DNA of 14,469 bases from Heritagella sp051881655 (GTDB taxonomy: Bacteria; Bacillota; Clostridia; Oscillospirales; Acutalibacteraceae): contig JBJEQH010000083.1 in NCBI GenBank assembly GCA_051881655.1, forward strand, positions 1 to 14,469, given 5' to 3'. The notes under the pieces are model-generated. The model saw nothing but the letters and a program-made list of their open reading frames with translations. It did not search any database and was not told the DNA's origin. The position numbers and the translations under genes are program-made. Below are positions 1-6,137 of the stretch, one piece after another. Every line of letters starts with the position of its first letter. Within the stretch, counting starts at the first letter, position 1.

Positions 1-1
1 G

Positions 2-640
2 TTTGCTTTTGCCAGGCAGCAGGCGGGACGTGTTCAGGAGGACCCCCGGATTGAGGTGCGGCTGAATACGGAGCTGACTTCGGAAATGGCGGAGAGTGAA
101 AATGCGGATATTCTTCTGTGCGCGGTCGGCTCGCTCCCGGTTGTACCGCCGGTTCCGGGGCTGAAAGAGAGTCCCAGGGTTGTGGGGCTGGAGGCTCTCC
201 ATACGAGTGTCCCCCGTGTGGGGCAGAAGGTAGTGATCCTGGGCGGAGGACTGATCGGAAGCGAGAGCGCCATCTATCTGGACAGTCTGGGAAAAGACGT
301 GACCATTGTGGAGCAGAAGGATACGCTGGCTCCGGATGCTCCGTATATGCACAAATACGGAATGGACCTGTATTTTGAAAAAAGCAGGATACAAATCCAT
401 CGGAATACGAGGGCAAAAGCGGTCCTTGAGGAGGGCCTGCTGTGCGAGGATGACCGGGGCCGCGAAGTGCTGCTGGAAGCGGATACGATTCTTCTGGCGG
501 CGGGAATGCGCCCCAACCAGGAGGCGGTGGAGGAACTTCGGTATGCGGCGCCGCGGTTCTTCCAGATCGGCGATTGCGTAAAAGTGGGGAAGGTGTACGA
601 CGCCGTGCACGGCGGGTACTATGGCGCTTTGGATATTTAG
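2..640 (+). CDS. FAD/NAD(P)-dependent oxidoreductase, enoate-reductase/Old Yellow Enzyme type, C-terminal part
   Basis: The gene is open at the left window edge, so only about 212 C-terminal residues are visible. They show a dinucleotide-binding Rossmann segment, KVVILGGGLIGSESAIYL (about 222-276), then VTIVEQ, the usual acidic end of the second strand. A second FAD-domain motif, DTILLAAGMRPN, follows, and the tail GDCVKVGKVYDAVHGGYYGAL is typical of the FAD-contacting end of 2-enoate reductase, 2,4-dienoyl-CoA reductase and BaiCD/BaiH-like enzymes. These proteins normally carry an N-terminal FMN/4Fe-4S TIM barrel, which would lie outside the window. The family passes electrons from NAD(P)H through FAD and FMN to an activated C=C bond; the substrate cannot be told from this part. 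A small hairpin (641-665) and then a strong terminator follow the stop. Family call is firm, substrate unknown. Confidence 0.85.
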   Translation, partial: FAFARQQAGRVQEDPRIEVRLNTELTSEMAESENADILLCAVGSLPVVPPVPGLKESPRVVGLEALHTSVPRVGQKVVILGGGLIGSESAIYLDSLGKDVTIVEQKDTLAPDAPYMHKYGMDLYFEKSRIQIHRNTRAKAVLEEGLLCEDDRGREVLLEADTILLAAGMRPNQEAVEELRYAAPRFFQIGDCVKVGKVYDAVHGGYYGALDI

Positions 641-686
641 TCCCCGTTTTCTTGGAAACAGGGGAAGAACTCCGGGCGGATGCGGC

Positions 687-746
687 AAAAAACCGGGTAT
701 GGAAAATAAGCCTGAAACATGGCGGCTTCTCCATACCCGGTTTTGT
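687..746. terminator. Bidirectional rho-independent terminator between convergent genes
   Basis: A perfect 14-bp inverted repeat, AAAACCGGGTATGG (689-702) and CCATACCCGGTTTT (731-744), encloses a 28-nt loop. The loop has a further 5-bp stem (AAGCC 708-712 with GGCTT 724-728). A-tracts on the left and T-tracts on the right allow termination on both strands, serving the oxidoreductase (+) and the Rrf2 gene (-). Confidence 0.85.
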
Positions 747-768
747 TGATAATGTGTGCAGGACTGTA

Positions 769-1194
769 TTATGGGAGCAAATGATTCATATCGTCTATTA
801 AGTCCTGCAAAGTAATGGACTGCATTTGTTGGCGCATCCCCTCTTGTATCGATAAGAGCCTGCGGTCCAATACGGCATGGACATTTTTTCCAACAGGGCA
901 ATCAGGGTTGGGATTGTCGTGGAAATGGAAGAGGGCTTCCTCTTTTTCAACGGCGTCAAAAATTTCCAGCAGGGTGATGTCTGCCGGGTCTTTCGCAAGA
1001 GAGGCGCCGCCCTCCCCGGCCTTTACGGTGACAAGGCCGGCCGCTTTGAGTTTTCCGAGTGTATTCCGGATAATCACAGGATTTACATTGACACTCCCGG
1101 CAAGGAAGGTGGAGGTTGTTTTTTCCCTGCCCTCAAACTGAACGATTGCCAGCAATATGTGTACCGCAATCGGAAGCCTCGACGAAAACTTCAT
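769..1194 (-). CDS. Rrf2-family transcriptional regulator (YwnA-like)
   Basis: The 141-residue protein begins MKFSSRLPIAVHILLAI and has the Rrf2 winged-helix N-terminus (about 1-65), including the recognition-helix region SVNVNPVIIRNTLGKLKAAG and the GGASLAK wing turn. A dimerisation helix follows, with FHDNPNPDCPVGKNVHAVLD typical of the YwnA subgroup. It has a single Cys (position 99) rather than the three-Cys Fe-S cluster motif of IscR or NsrR, so it is probably not an Fe-S sensor of that kind; a thiol-based switch on Cys99 is an inference. The start is set at ATG 1194 because AGGTGA lies 5-6 nt upstream; a GTG at 1203 falls inside that Shine-Dalgarno. The promoter is consensus, suggesting a strongly transcribed gene or one held down by a repressor, possibly itself. 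The target is not evident. Confidence 0.9.
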   Translation of the reverse strand: MKFSSRLPIAVHILLAIVQFEGREKTTSTFLAGSVNVNPVIIRNTLGKLKAAGLVTVKAGEGGASLAKDPADITLLEIFDAVEKEEALFHFHDNPNPDCPVGKNVHAVLDRRLLSIQEGMRQQMQSITLQDLIDDMNHLLP

Positions 1195-1223
1195 ATCGGT
1201 CACCTCGCATTTTTCAGGGTATC

Positions 1224-1252
1224 ATTATAAGCGCAATGGGCGGGAATGTCAA
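1224..1252 (-). promoter_or_regulatory. Consensus sigma-A promoter of the Rrf2 gene
   Basis: On the minus strand TTGACA (1247-1252) and TATAAT (1224-1229) are separated by exactly 17 nt. Both hexamers match the consensus perfectly. The predicted start lies near 1217, giving a leader of about 22 nt before ATG 1194. Confidence 0.85.
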
Positions 1253-1345
1253 CCGCTGCCCGGGTCCTTCGGCCGGCCGTTTTCCCCTTTTCGCCCCGGG
1301 CCGGAGCCCCGCTTTCCGGGGGCCGCCGGAAAACAAATGCGGGGC

Positions 1346-1374
1346 TTGACAGATACCCCAGCGGGGTATATGAT
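1346..1374 (+). promoter_or_regulatory. csoR-copA promoter
   Basis: TTGACA (1346-1351) and TATGAT (1369-1374) are spaced 17 nt. The spacer is filled by the first CsoR-type operator, so repressor binding and polymerase binding would be mutually exclusive. The predicted start is near 1381. Confidence 0.85.
1353..1369. promoter_or_regulatory. CsoR-type operator 1
   Basis: ATACCCC-AGC-GGGGTAT is a perfect 7-bp dyad around a 3-nt centre. It matches the known style of CsoR operators (TACCC/GGGTA half-sites with a GC-rich centre). It occupies the -35/-10 spacer of the csoR promoter. Confidence 0.85.
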
Positions 1375-1378
1375 AGAG

Positions 1379-1395
1379 ATACCCCATCGGGGTAT
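1379..1395. promoter_or_regulatory. CsoR-type operator 2
   Basis: ATACCCC-ATC-GGGGTAT has the same arms as operator 1 with a different centre, and its centre is 26 bp further downstream. It covers the predicted transcription start, so it would add a second layer of repression. Confidence 0.8.
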
Positions 1396-1414
1396 AATTT
1401 TTGAAAGGGAGCTT

Positions 1415-1720
1415 ATGATGGAAAACCGGGATGGCTGCTGCCATAAGACAAAGGAACGCACCGAGGACGAATATAAAAGCCTGATCCACCGGCTCAACCG
1501 CATCGAGGGGCAGATCCGGGGCATCCGCGGCATGGTGGAGAAGGACGCCTACTGTACGGATATTCTCACCCAGGCGGCGGCGGCCAACGCGGCGCTCAAC
1601 GCCTTCTGCAAAGAGCTGTTGGCCAATCACATCCGCACCTGCGTGGCGGAGGATATCCGGGAGGGCAGGGACGAGACCATCGACGAACTGGTGGAAACCC
1701 TGCAGAAACTGATGAAATAA
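1415..1720 (+). CDS. csoR: Copper-sensing transcriptional repressor CsoR (DUF156 family)
   Basis: This 101-residue all-helical DUF156/CsoR-family repressor carries the hallmark helix HRLNRIEGQIRGIRGMVE (about 25-42). The Cu(I) ligand set Cys-His-Cys is complete: Cys47 in DAYCTDIL, His72 and Cys76 in NHIRTC. This set points to copper rather than the nickel, sulfide or formaldehyde-sensing branches. In the family, apo-CsoR binds its operator as a tetramer and Cu(I) binding releases it. An N-terminal GCCH stretch (residues 7-10) lies ahead of the fold and may be an extra metal contact (inference). The Shine-Dalgarno AAAGGGA (1404-1410) suits ATG 1415 or ATG 1418. Two operators in its own promoter indicate autoregulation together with copA downstream. 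Confidence 0.93.
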   Translation: MMENRDGCCHKTKERTEDEYKSLIHRLNRIEGQIRGIRGMVEKDAYCTDILTQAAAANAALNAFCKELLANHIRTCVAEDIREGRDETIDELVETLQKLMK

Positions 1721-1777
1721 ACGCGCTTTGCCGGGGAACCCTGTGAGGGGGAGCGCCGGGCGCTATTCCCCATGCGT
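1721..1777 (+). other. Nested dyad in the csoR-copA intergenic region
   Basis: GGGGAA (1733-1738) can pair with TTCCCC (1766-1771), ACGC (1721-1724) with GCGT (1774-1777), and inside lies AGCGC-cgg-GCGCT (1752-1764). There is no T-tract, so this looks more like an mRNA structure between two co-transcribed genes than a terminator. The rest of the 133-bp gap holds only the copA ribosome binding site. Confidence 0.3.
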
Positions 1778-1853
1778 TTTGCGGCGCTGCGGAGAAGAGG
1801 CCGGGCGCGGGACGCCCAAAGCCGGAGGCAGAACGGGAAGAACGGAGGAAAGC

Positions 1854-4367
1854 ATGAAGCAATACGAGGTGACGGGCATGAGCTGTGCGGCCTGCAGTGC
1901 CCGGGTGGAGAAGGCCGTATCCAAAGTGCCGGGCGTGACCGCCTGCTCGGTCAGCCTGCTGACCAATTCCATGGGCGTGGAGGGAACCGCCGCCCCGGGG
2001 GCGGTTATTGCGGCGGTGGAGGCGGCGGGATACGGCGCCTCGGAAAAAGAAAGCACCGGCAAGGCCCGGGGGGCGGAAACGGAGAACCCCGCAGACCGGG
2101 AGACCGCCGCCCTCAGGCAGCGGCTGATCGCATCGGTCGTTTTTCTGGTGATCCTCATGTACTTCTCCATGGGGCACATGATGTGGGGCTGGCCGCTGCC
2201 GCCCTTTTATGAGGGGAACCATGTGGCCATGGGCCTGACCCAGCTGCTGCTGTCGGGGATTATCATGGTCATCAACCAGCGGTTCTTTGTCAGCGGGTTT
2301 CAGAGCCTGCGGCACCGCGCGCCCAACATGGATACCCTGGTGGCGCTGGGGGCCGCCGCCGCCTTCGTTTACAGCACCTACGCCCTGTTTGCCATGACCG
2401 ATGCCCAGGGAAGAGGGGACATGGATGCCGTGATGGGGTATATGATGGACTTCTATTTTGAGTCTGCGGCCATGATTTTGACCCTGATCACCGTGGGCAA
2501 AATGCTGGAGGCCCGCGCCAAGGGCCGGACTACCGACGCGCTGAAAAGCCTGATGAAGCTGGCGCCCAAAACCGCCGTCGTCGTGCGCGGGGGTGTGGAG
2601 ACGGCCGTTCCCATCGAGCAGGTGCAGAAGGACGACCTCTTTGTGGTCCGGCCCGGGGAGAACATCCCGGTGGACGGCGTGGTGCTGGAGGGCGAGAGCG
2701 CCGTGAATGAGGCGGCCCTGACCGGCGAGAGCATTCCGGTGGACAAAGCGGCGGGGGACACCGTCTCGGCGGCGACCACGAACCAGTCCGGCTTTCTCAA
2801 ATGCCGGGCCACGCGGGTGGGCGAGGACACCACCCTGTCCCAGATTATCCGGATGGTCAGCGATGCGGCGGCCACCAAGGCGCCCATCGCCAAAATCGCC
2901 GATAAGGTATCGGGCGTGTTTGTCCCGGCGGTGATCCTGCTGGCGGCGGTGACCACCGTGGTGTGGCTGTTCCTGGGGCAGGGGGCCGGGTACGCCCTGG
3001 CCCGGGGGATCTCGGTGCTGGTGATCAGCTGCCCCTGCGCGCTGGGCCTGGCCACGCCGGTGGCCATTATGGTGGGCAACGGCATGGGGGCGAAAAACGG
3101 CATTTTGTTTAAAACCGCCGCCTCTCTGGAGGAGGCCGGCCGGGTGGAGATTGTGGCGCTGGACAAAACCGGCACCATCACCAGCGGCGAACCGGCGGTG
3201 ACCGACCTGCTCCCGGCGGACGGCGTGGGGGAGGAGGAGCTGCTGGCGCTGGCCGGTGCGCTGGAGCAAAAGAGCGAGCATCCCCTGGCCCGGGCGGTTG
3301 TCAAGCGGGTGAAGGAGCGGAATCTCCCGGCGGAGGATGTCACGGATTTCCGGGCCCTGCCGGGCAACGGGCTGACGGCCCGCTGGCGGGGGAGCGAAGT
3401 GTGCGGCGGCCATCTGAAATTTATCAGCACCCGGGCCCGGGTGCCCGATTCGATGAGGGAGCAGGCGGACCGGCTGGCCGAGCAGGGCAAAACGCCCCTG
3501 TTTTTCAGCCGGGACGGCGCGCTGGCCGGGATGATCGCCGTGGCCGATGAGATCAAGCCCGACAGCCCCCAGGCGGTGCGGCAGCTGCAGAACATGGGAA
3601 TCCATGTGGTGATGCTGACCGGCGACAACGAGCGCACCGCCCGGGCCATCGGAGAGAAGGCCGGTGTAAACGAGGTGATCGCCGGGGTTCTGCCCCAGGG
3701 GAAGGAGAGCGTGATCCGCTCGCTGCAGCAGAAGGGCAAGGTGGCCATGGTGGGCGACGGCATGAACGACGCCCCGGCCCTGACCCGGGCGGATGTGGGC
3801 ATGGCCATCGGCGCCGGCACCGATGTGGCCATCGACTGCGCGGATGTGGTTCTGGTGAAAAGCCGCTTGTCCGATGTTCCGGCCGCCATCCGGCTGAGCC
3901 GGGCCACCCTGCGGAACATCCACGAAAACCTGTTCTGGGCATTCTTTTACAATACCATCGGCATTCCGCTGGCGGCGGGGGTGTTCATCCCCCTGGGGCT
4001 GACCCTCAATCCCATGTTCGGCGCCGCGGCCATGAGCCTGAGCAGCTTCTGCGTGGTATCCAATGCCCTGCGGCTGAACCTGTTTGATATGCACAGCACG
4101 GCCAGAGACCGGAAAAAGAAAACCGAAAAAAAGCACCGTGAGAAGGAGGAAAATCCCATGCAAAAAACCATGAAGATCGAGGGCATGATGTGCCCCCACT
4201 GCGAAGCCCGGGTGAAAAAAGCGCTGGAGGCCCTGCCCCAGGTGGAGCAGGCGGCCGTGAGCCACAAAGCGGGCACCGCCGTGGTGACCCTGCGGGCCGA
4301 TGTGCCCGATGAGCAGCTGAAAAAGGCCGTGGAGGACCAGGATTACACTGTTGTCTCCATCGGGTAA
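1854..4367 (+). CDS. copA: Cu(I)-exporting P1B-type ATPase with fused C-terminal CopZ-like domain
   Basis: The protein has 837 residues. An N-terminal heavy-metal-associated domain has GMSCAAC (8-14). The ATPase core then shows the actuator TGES (290-293), the transmembrane metal site CPC (393-395), phosphorylation motif DKTGT (437-441), SEHP (474-477), GDNERTA, and the hinge GDGMND (634-639). The late membrane helices carry FFYNTIG and MSLSS, typical of Cu(I) pumps (P1B-1). It would export Cu(I) across the cytoplasmic membrane using ATP. After the last helix a lysine/glutamate-rich linker (about 750-768) leads to a second heavy-metal-associated domain (769-837) with GMMCPHC. The start at 1854 is chosen for GGAGG (1844-1848); the open frame extends 42 codons upstream but with no site or family support. 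It forms an operon with csoR, 133 bp apart. Confidence 0.95.
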   Translation: MKQYEVTGMSCAACSARVEKAVSKVPGVTACSVSLLTNSMGVEGTAAPGAVIAAVEAAGYGASEKESTGKARGAETENPADRETAALRQRLIASVVFLVILMYFSMGHMMWGWPLPPFYEGNHVAMGLTQLLLSGIIMVINQRFFVSGFQSLRHRAPNMDTLVALGAAAAFVYSTYALFAMTDAQGRGDMDAVMGYMMDFYFESAAMILTLITVGKMLEARAKGRTTDALKSLMKLAPKTAVVVRGGVETAVPIEQVQKDDLFVVRPGENIPVDGVVLEGESAVNEAALTGESIPVDKAAGDTVSAATTNQSGFLKCRATRVGEDTTLSQIIRMVSDAAATKAPIAKIADKVSGVFVPAVILLAAVTTVVWLFLGQGAGYALARGISVLVISCPCALGLATPVAIMVGNGMGAKNGILFKTAASLEEAGRVEIVALDKTGTITSGEPAVTDLLPADGVGEEELLALAGALEQKSEHPLARAVVKRVKERNLPAEDVTDFRALPGNGLTARWRGSEVCGGHLKFISTRARVPDSMREQADRLAEQGKTPLFFSRDGALAGMIAVADEIKPDSPQAVRQLQNMGIHVVMLTGDNERTARAIGEKAGVNEVIAGVLPQGKESVIRSLQQKGKVAMVGDGMNDAPALTRADVGMAIGAGTDVAIDCADVVLVKSRLSDVPAAIRLSRATLRNIHENLFWAFFYNTIGIPLAAGVFIPLGLTLNPMFGAAAMSLSSFCVVSNALRLNLFDMHSTARDRKKKTEKKHREKEENPMQKTMKIEGMMCPHCEARVKKALEALPQVEQAAVSHKAGTAVVTLRADVPDEQLKKAVEDQDYTVVSIG
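4158..4367 (+). CDS. copZ: Possible separately initiated CopZ-like copper chaperone (internal start within copA)
   Basis: Inside copA, in the same frame, AAGGAGG (4143-4149) stands 8 nt ahead of ATG 4158, which opens a complete 69-residue heavy-metal-associated domain: MQKTMKIEGMMCPHC, a ferredoxin-like beta-alpha-beta pattern, and the end at the shared stop. Free CopZ proteins in Firmicutes have this size and order and carry Cu(I) on the CxxC pair to CopA. The arrangement reads as a copZ gene that lost its upstream stop and became fused, while keeping its own initiation signals. Production of a free chaperone is an inference; the signals themselves are visible. Confidence 0.55.
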   Translation: MQKTMKIEGMMCPHCEARVKKALEALPQVEQAAVSHKAGTAVVTLRADVPDEQLKKAVEDQDYTVVSIG

Positions 4368-4382
4368 ACCGGAGAAGAACCG

Positions 4383-4429
4383 AAAAAAGGGAAAACCGCC
4401 CGTAAAAAGCGGTTTTCCCTTTTTTTCTT
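4383..4429 (+). terminator. Rho-independent terminator of the csoR-copA operon
   Basis: A 17-bp perfect stem pairs AAAAAAGGGAAAACCGC (4383-4399) with its complement at 4409-4425, with a 9-nt loop and a T-rich tail. Confidence 0.92.
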
Positions 4430-4447
4430 TCTTCCGGGAGGATTCTA

Positions 4448-4456
4448 TGGTATACT
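4448..4456 (+). promoter_or_regulatory. Extended -10 promoter for the antiporter-GH3 unit
   Basis: TGG-TATACT is an extended -10 element about 65 bp before the antiporter start. No good -35 hexamer is visible at 17 nt upstream, where the sequence is a pyrimidine run from the preceding terminator. Confidence 0.5.
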
Positions 4457-4521
4457 TTTTATAAAGACCCGTATATTTTTGGGAAGGCTTCTGCGGAAAA
4501 GTAAAGAAAGAGAGGAGAAAA

Positions 4522-6117
4522 ATGCCCGTAGTTCTTTTGCTGATTGGCGTCATCATCCTGCTGTGCGTTGTCTGCAACCGGTTTTCCCAGCGGCTGGGGA
4601 TTCCCATGCTGCTGCTGTTTATCCTGCTGGGGATGTTTTTTGGCACGGACGGGGTGGTGAAAATCCCGTTTGACGATTTCGCCCTGGCGGAACAGGTCTG
4701 CTCCGCCGCCCTGATTTTCATCATGTTCTACGGCGGCTTTGGCACCAACTGGAAGCAGGCCCGGCCGGTGGCGGTGCAGTCGGTGCTGCTCTCCACGCTG
4801 GGGGTGGTCCTCACCGCCTGCCTCACGGGGCTGTTCTGCCACTTTGTGCTGCACATCGCTTTCTGGGAGAGCATGCTCATCGGCGCGGTCACCGGTTCCA
4901 CGGATGCCGCCTCGGTGTTCTCGATTCTGCGCTCCAAAAAGCTGAGCCTGCGCCACCGCACGGACTCCCTGCTCGAAGTGGAGAGCGGCAGCAACGACCC
5001 GTGCGCGTATATGCTCACGGCCATCATCCTCTCCGTGATGAGCGGCACGGCCACCGGCGGCGAGATCGCCTATCTGATTTTTGCCCAGCTTGTGTATGGG
5101 GTGGTCTGCGGGATCCTGATGGCCCTTTTGTCCCTGTGGGTGCTGCGGCGCTTCCGCTTTGCCACCCAGGGGTTTGATACCATTTTCGTGGTGGCCATGG
5201 TGCTGTTCTCCTATGCGCTGCCCACGGTTTTCGGGGGGAACGGGTACCTCTCCGCGTACCTGTTCGGGATCCTGCTGGGCAACCGCCCCCTGCCCAACAA
5301 AAAGCAGCTGGTTCATTTCTTCGACGGGGTGACCGGCCTTATGCAGATGCTGATCTTCTTCCTGCTGGGGCTGCTCTCGTTCCCGTCCCAGATGCCGGCG
5401 GTGCTGGTGCCGGCCCTGCTGATCGCCCTGTTTTTGACCTTTGTGGCCCGGCCGGCAGCGGTTTTCCTGCTGCTCACGCCGTTCCGCTGCCCCCCGCGGC
5501 AGCAGCTGCTGGTAGCGTGGTCCGGGCTGCGGGGCGCGGCCTCCATCGTGTTCGCCATTATGGCGATCGTCAGCCCGGCCTATACCAAAAATGATGTATT
5601 CCATATCGTCTTCTTCATTGTGTTGTTCTCCATCAGCCTGCAGGGGGCGCTGATCCCCTTTGCGGCGAAAAAGCTCTCGATGATTGACGGGGAGAGCAAC
5701 GTGATGAAGACCTTCAGCGACTATGAGGAGGAGGTGCCCGTGCAGTTTATCAAGCTGCCCATCGGCGGGGAGCATCCCTGGGTGAACAAGCCGGTGAAAG
5801 AGCTGCCGCTGCCGCCGGGGATGCTGCTGGTGCTGATCCTGCGCGGGGAGGAGCGGATTGTGCCGGGGGGCGACACCGTGATCCGGCCGGGCGACGGGAT
5901 TGTGGTCAGCGCCCTGTCCCACGAGGATGACCGGCAGGTGGGGCTGTCGGAACGGGTGCTGGACAAAAACGACGATTGGGTGGGCAAAACCCTGGGCGAG
6001 CTGAAGCTGGGGGAGAGAAAACTGGTGGTGCTGATCCGCCGCGGCCCGCAGGTGCTGATCCCCAACGGCCGCACGGACCTGCGGGAGCAGGATACGCTGG
6101 TGATGATTGAAATATAA
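4522..6117 (+). CDS. CPA1-family cation/proton antiporter with two C-terminal RCK_C (TrkA-C) domains, NhaP2-like
   Basis: The 531-residue protein starts with about 12 hydrophobic helices (roughly 1-385) of the Na+/H+ exchanger fold. Two conserved signatures are present: TGSTDAASVFSIL (from 124, the unwound-helix region) and ESGSNDP (154-160), with the Asn158-Asp159 ion-binding pair of electroneutral CPA1 exchangers. The cytosolic tail holds two beta-rich modules ending in IRPGDGIVV and LREQDTLVM: RCK_C/TrkA-C domains at about 407-465 and 475-531. NhaP2/CvrA relatives exchange K+ (or Na+) for H+. RCK_C domains in Firmicutes transporters such as CpaA and KtrA bind c-di-AMP, so nucleotide control is possible here (inference). 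GAGGAG (4512-4517) supports ATG 4522. GH3 follows after 20 bp, so the two are probably co-transcribed. Confidence 0.88.
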   Translation: MPVVLLLIGVIILLCVVCNRFSQRLGIPMLLLFILLGMFFGTDGVVKIPFDDFALAEQVCSAALIFIMFYGGFGTNWKQARPVAVQSVLLSTLGVVLTACLTGLFCHFVLHIAFWESMLIGAVTGSTDAASVFSILRSKKLSLRHRTDSLLEVESGSNDPCAYMLTAIILSVMSGTATGGEIAYLIFAQLVYGVVCGILMALLSLWVLRRFRFATQGFDTIFVVAMVLFSYALPTVFGGNGYLSAYLFGILLGNRPLPNKKQLVHFFDGVTGLMQMLIFFLLGLLSFPSQMPAVLVPALLIALFLTFVARPAAVFLLLTPFRCPPRQQLLVAWSGLRGAASIVFAIMAIVSPAYTKNDVFHIVFFIVLFSISLQGALIPFAAKKLSMIDGESNVMKTFSDYEEEVPVQFIKLPIGGEHPWVNKPVKELPLPPGMLLVLILRGEERIVPGGDTVIRPGDGIVVSALSHEDDRQVGLSERVLDKNDDWVGKTLGELKLGERKLVVLIRRGPQVLIPNGRTDLREQDTLVMIEI

Positions 6118-6137
6118 ACCATCAAGGAGGACAAAAC

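Noticed and set aside
1195..1203. GTG start at 1203 for the Rrf2 gene
   Set aside because: The GTG is part of the Shine-Dalgarno for ATG 1194, and the family begins MKFSSRL-like at that ATG.
1253..1345. GC-rich hairpins between the divergent Rrf2 and csoR promoters
   Set aside because: Pairings such as GTTTTCC/GGAAAAC and GCCCCGG/CCGGGGGC are short and expected by chance at this GC content, with no T-tract.
1393..1398. A second TATAAT -10 before csoR
   Set aside because: It would start transcription near 1405, inside the ribosome binding site, and its TATA is part of operator 2.
1728..1853. N-terminal extension of copA by 42 codons
   Set aside because: There is no ribosome binding site at the upstream ATG and the extra residues have no family support. 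GGAGG at 1844-1848 fixes the start at 1854.
1596..4724. A 1042-codon open frame on the minus strand opposite csoR-copA
   Set aside because: It is a GC-bias shadow of copA: low-complexity His/Gly/Arg-rich translation, no domains, no ribosome binding site. Similar minus-strand frames at 4459-6336 and 5721-8366 were dropped for the same reason.
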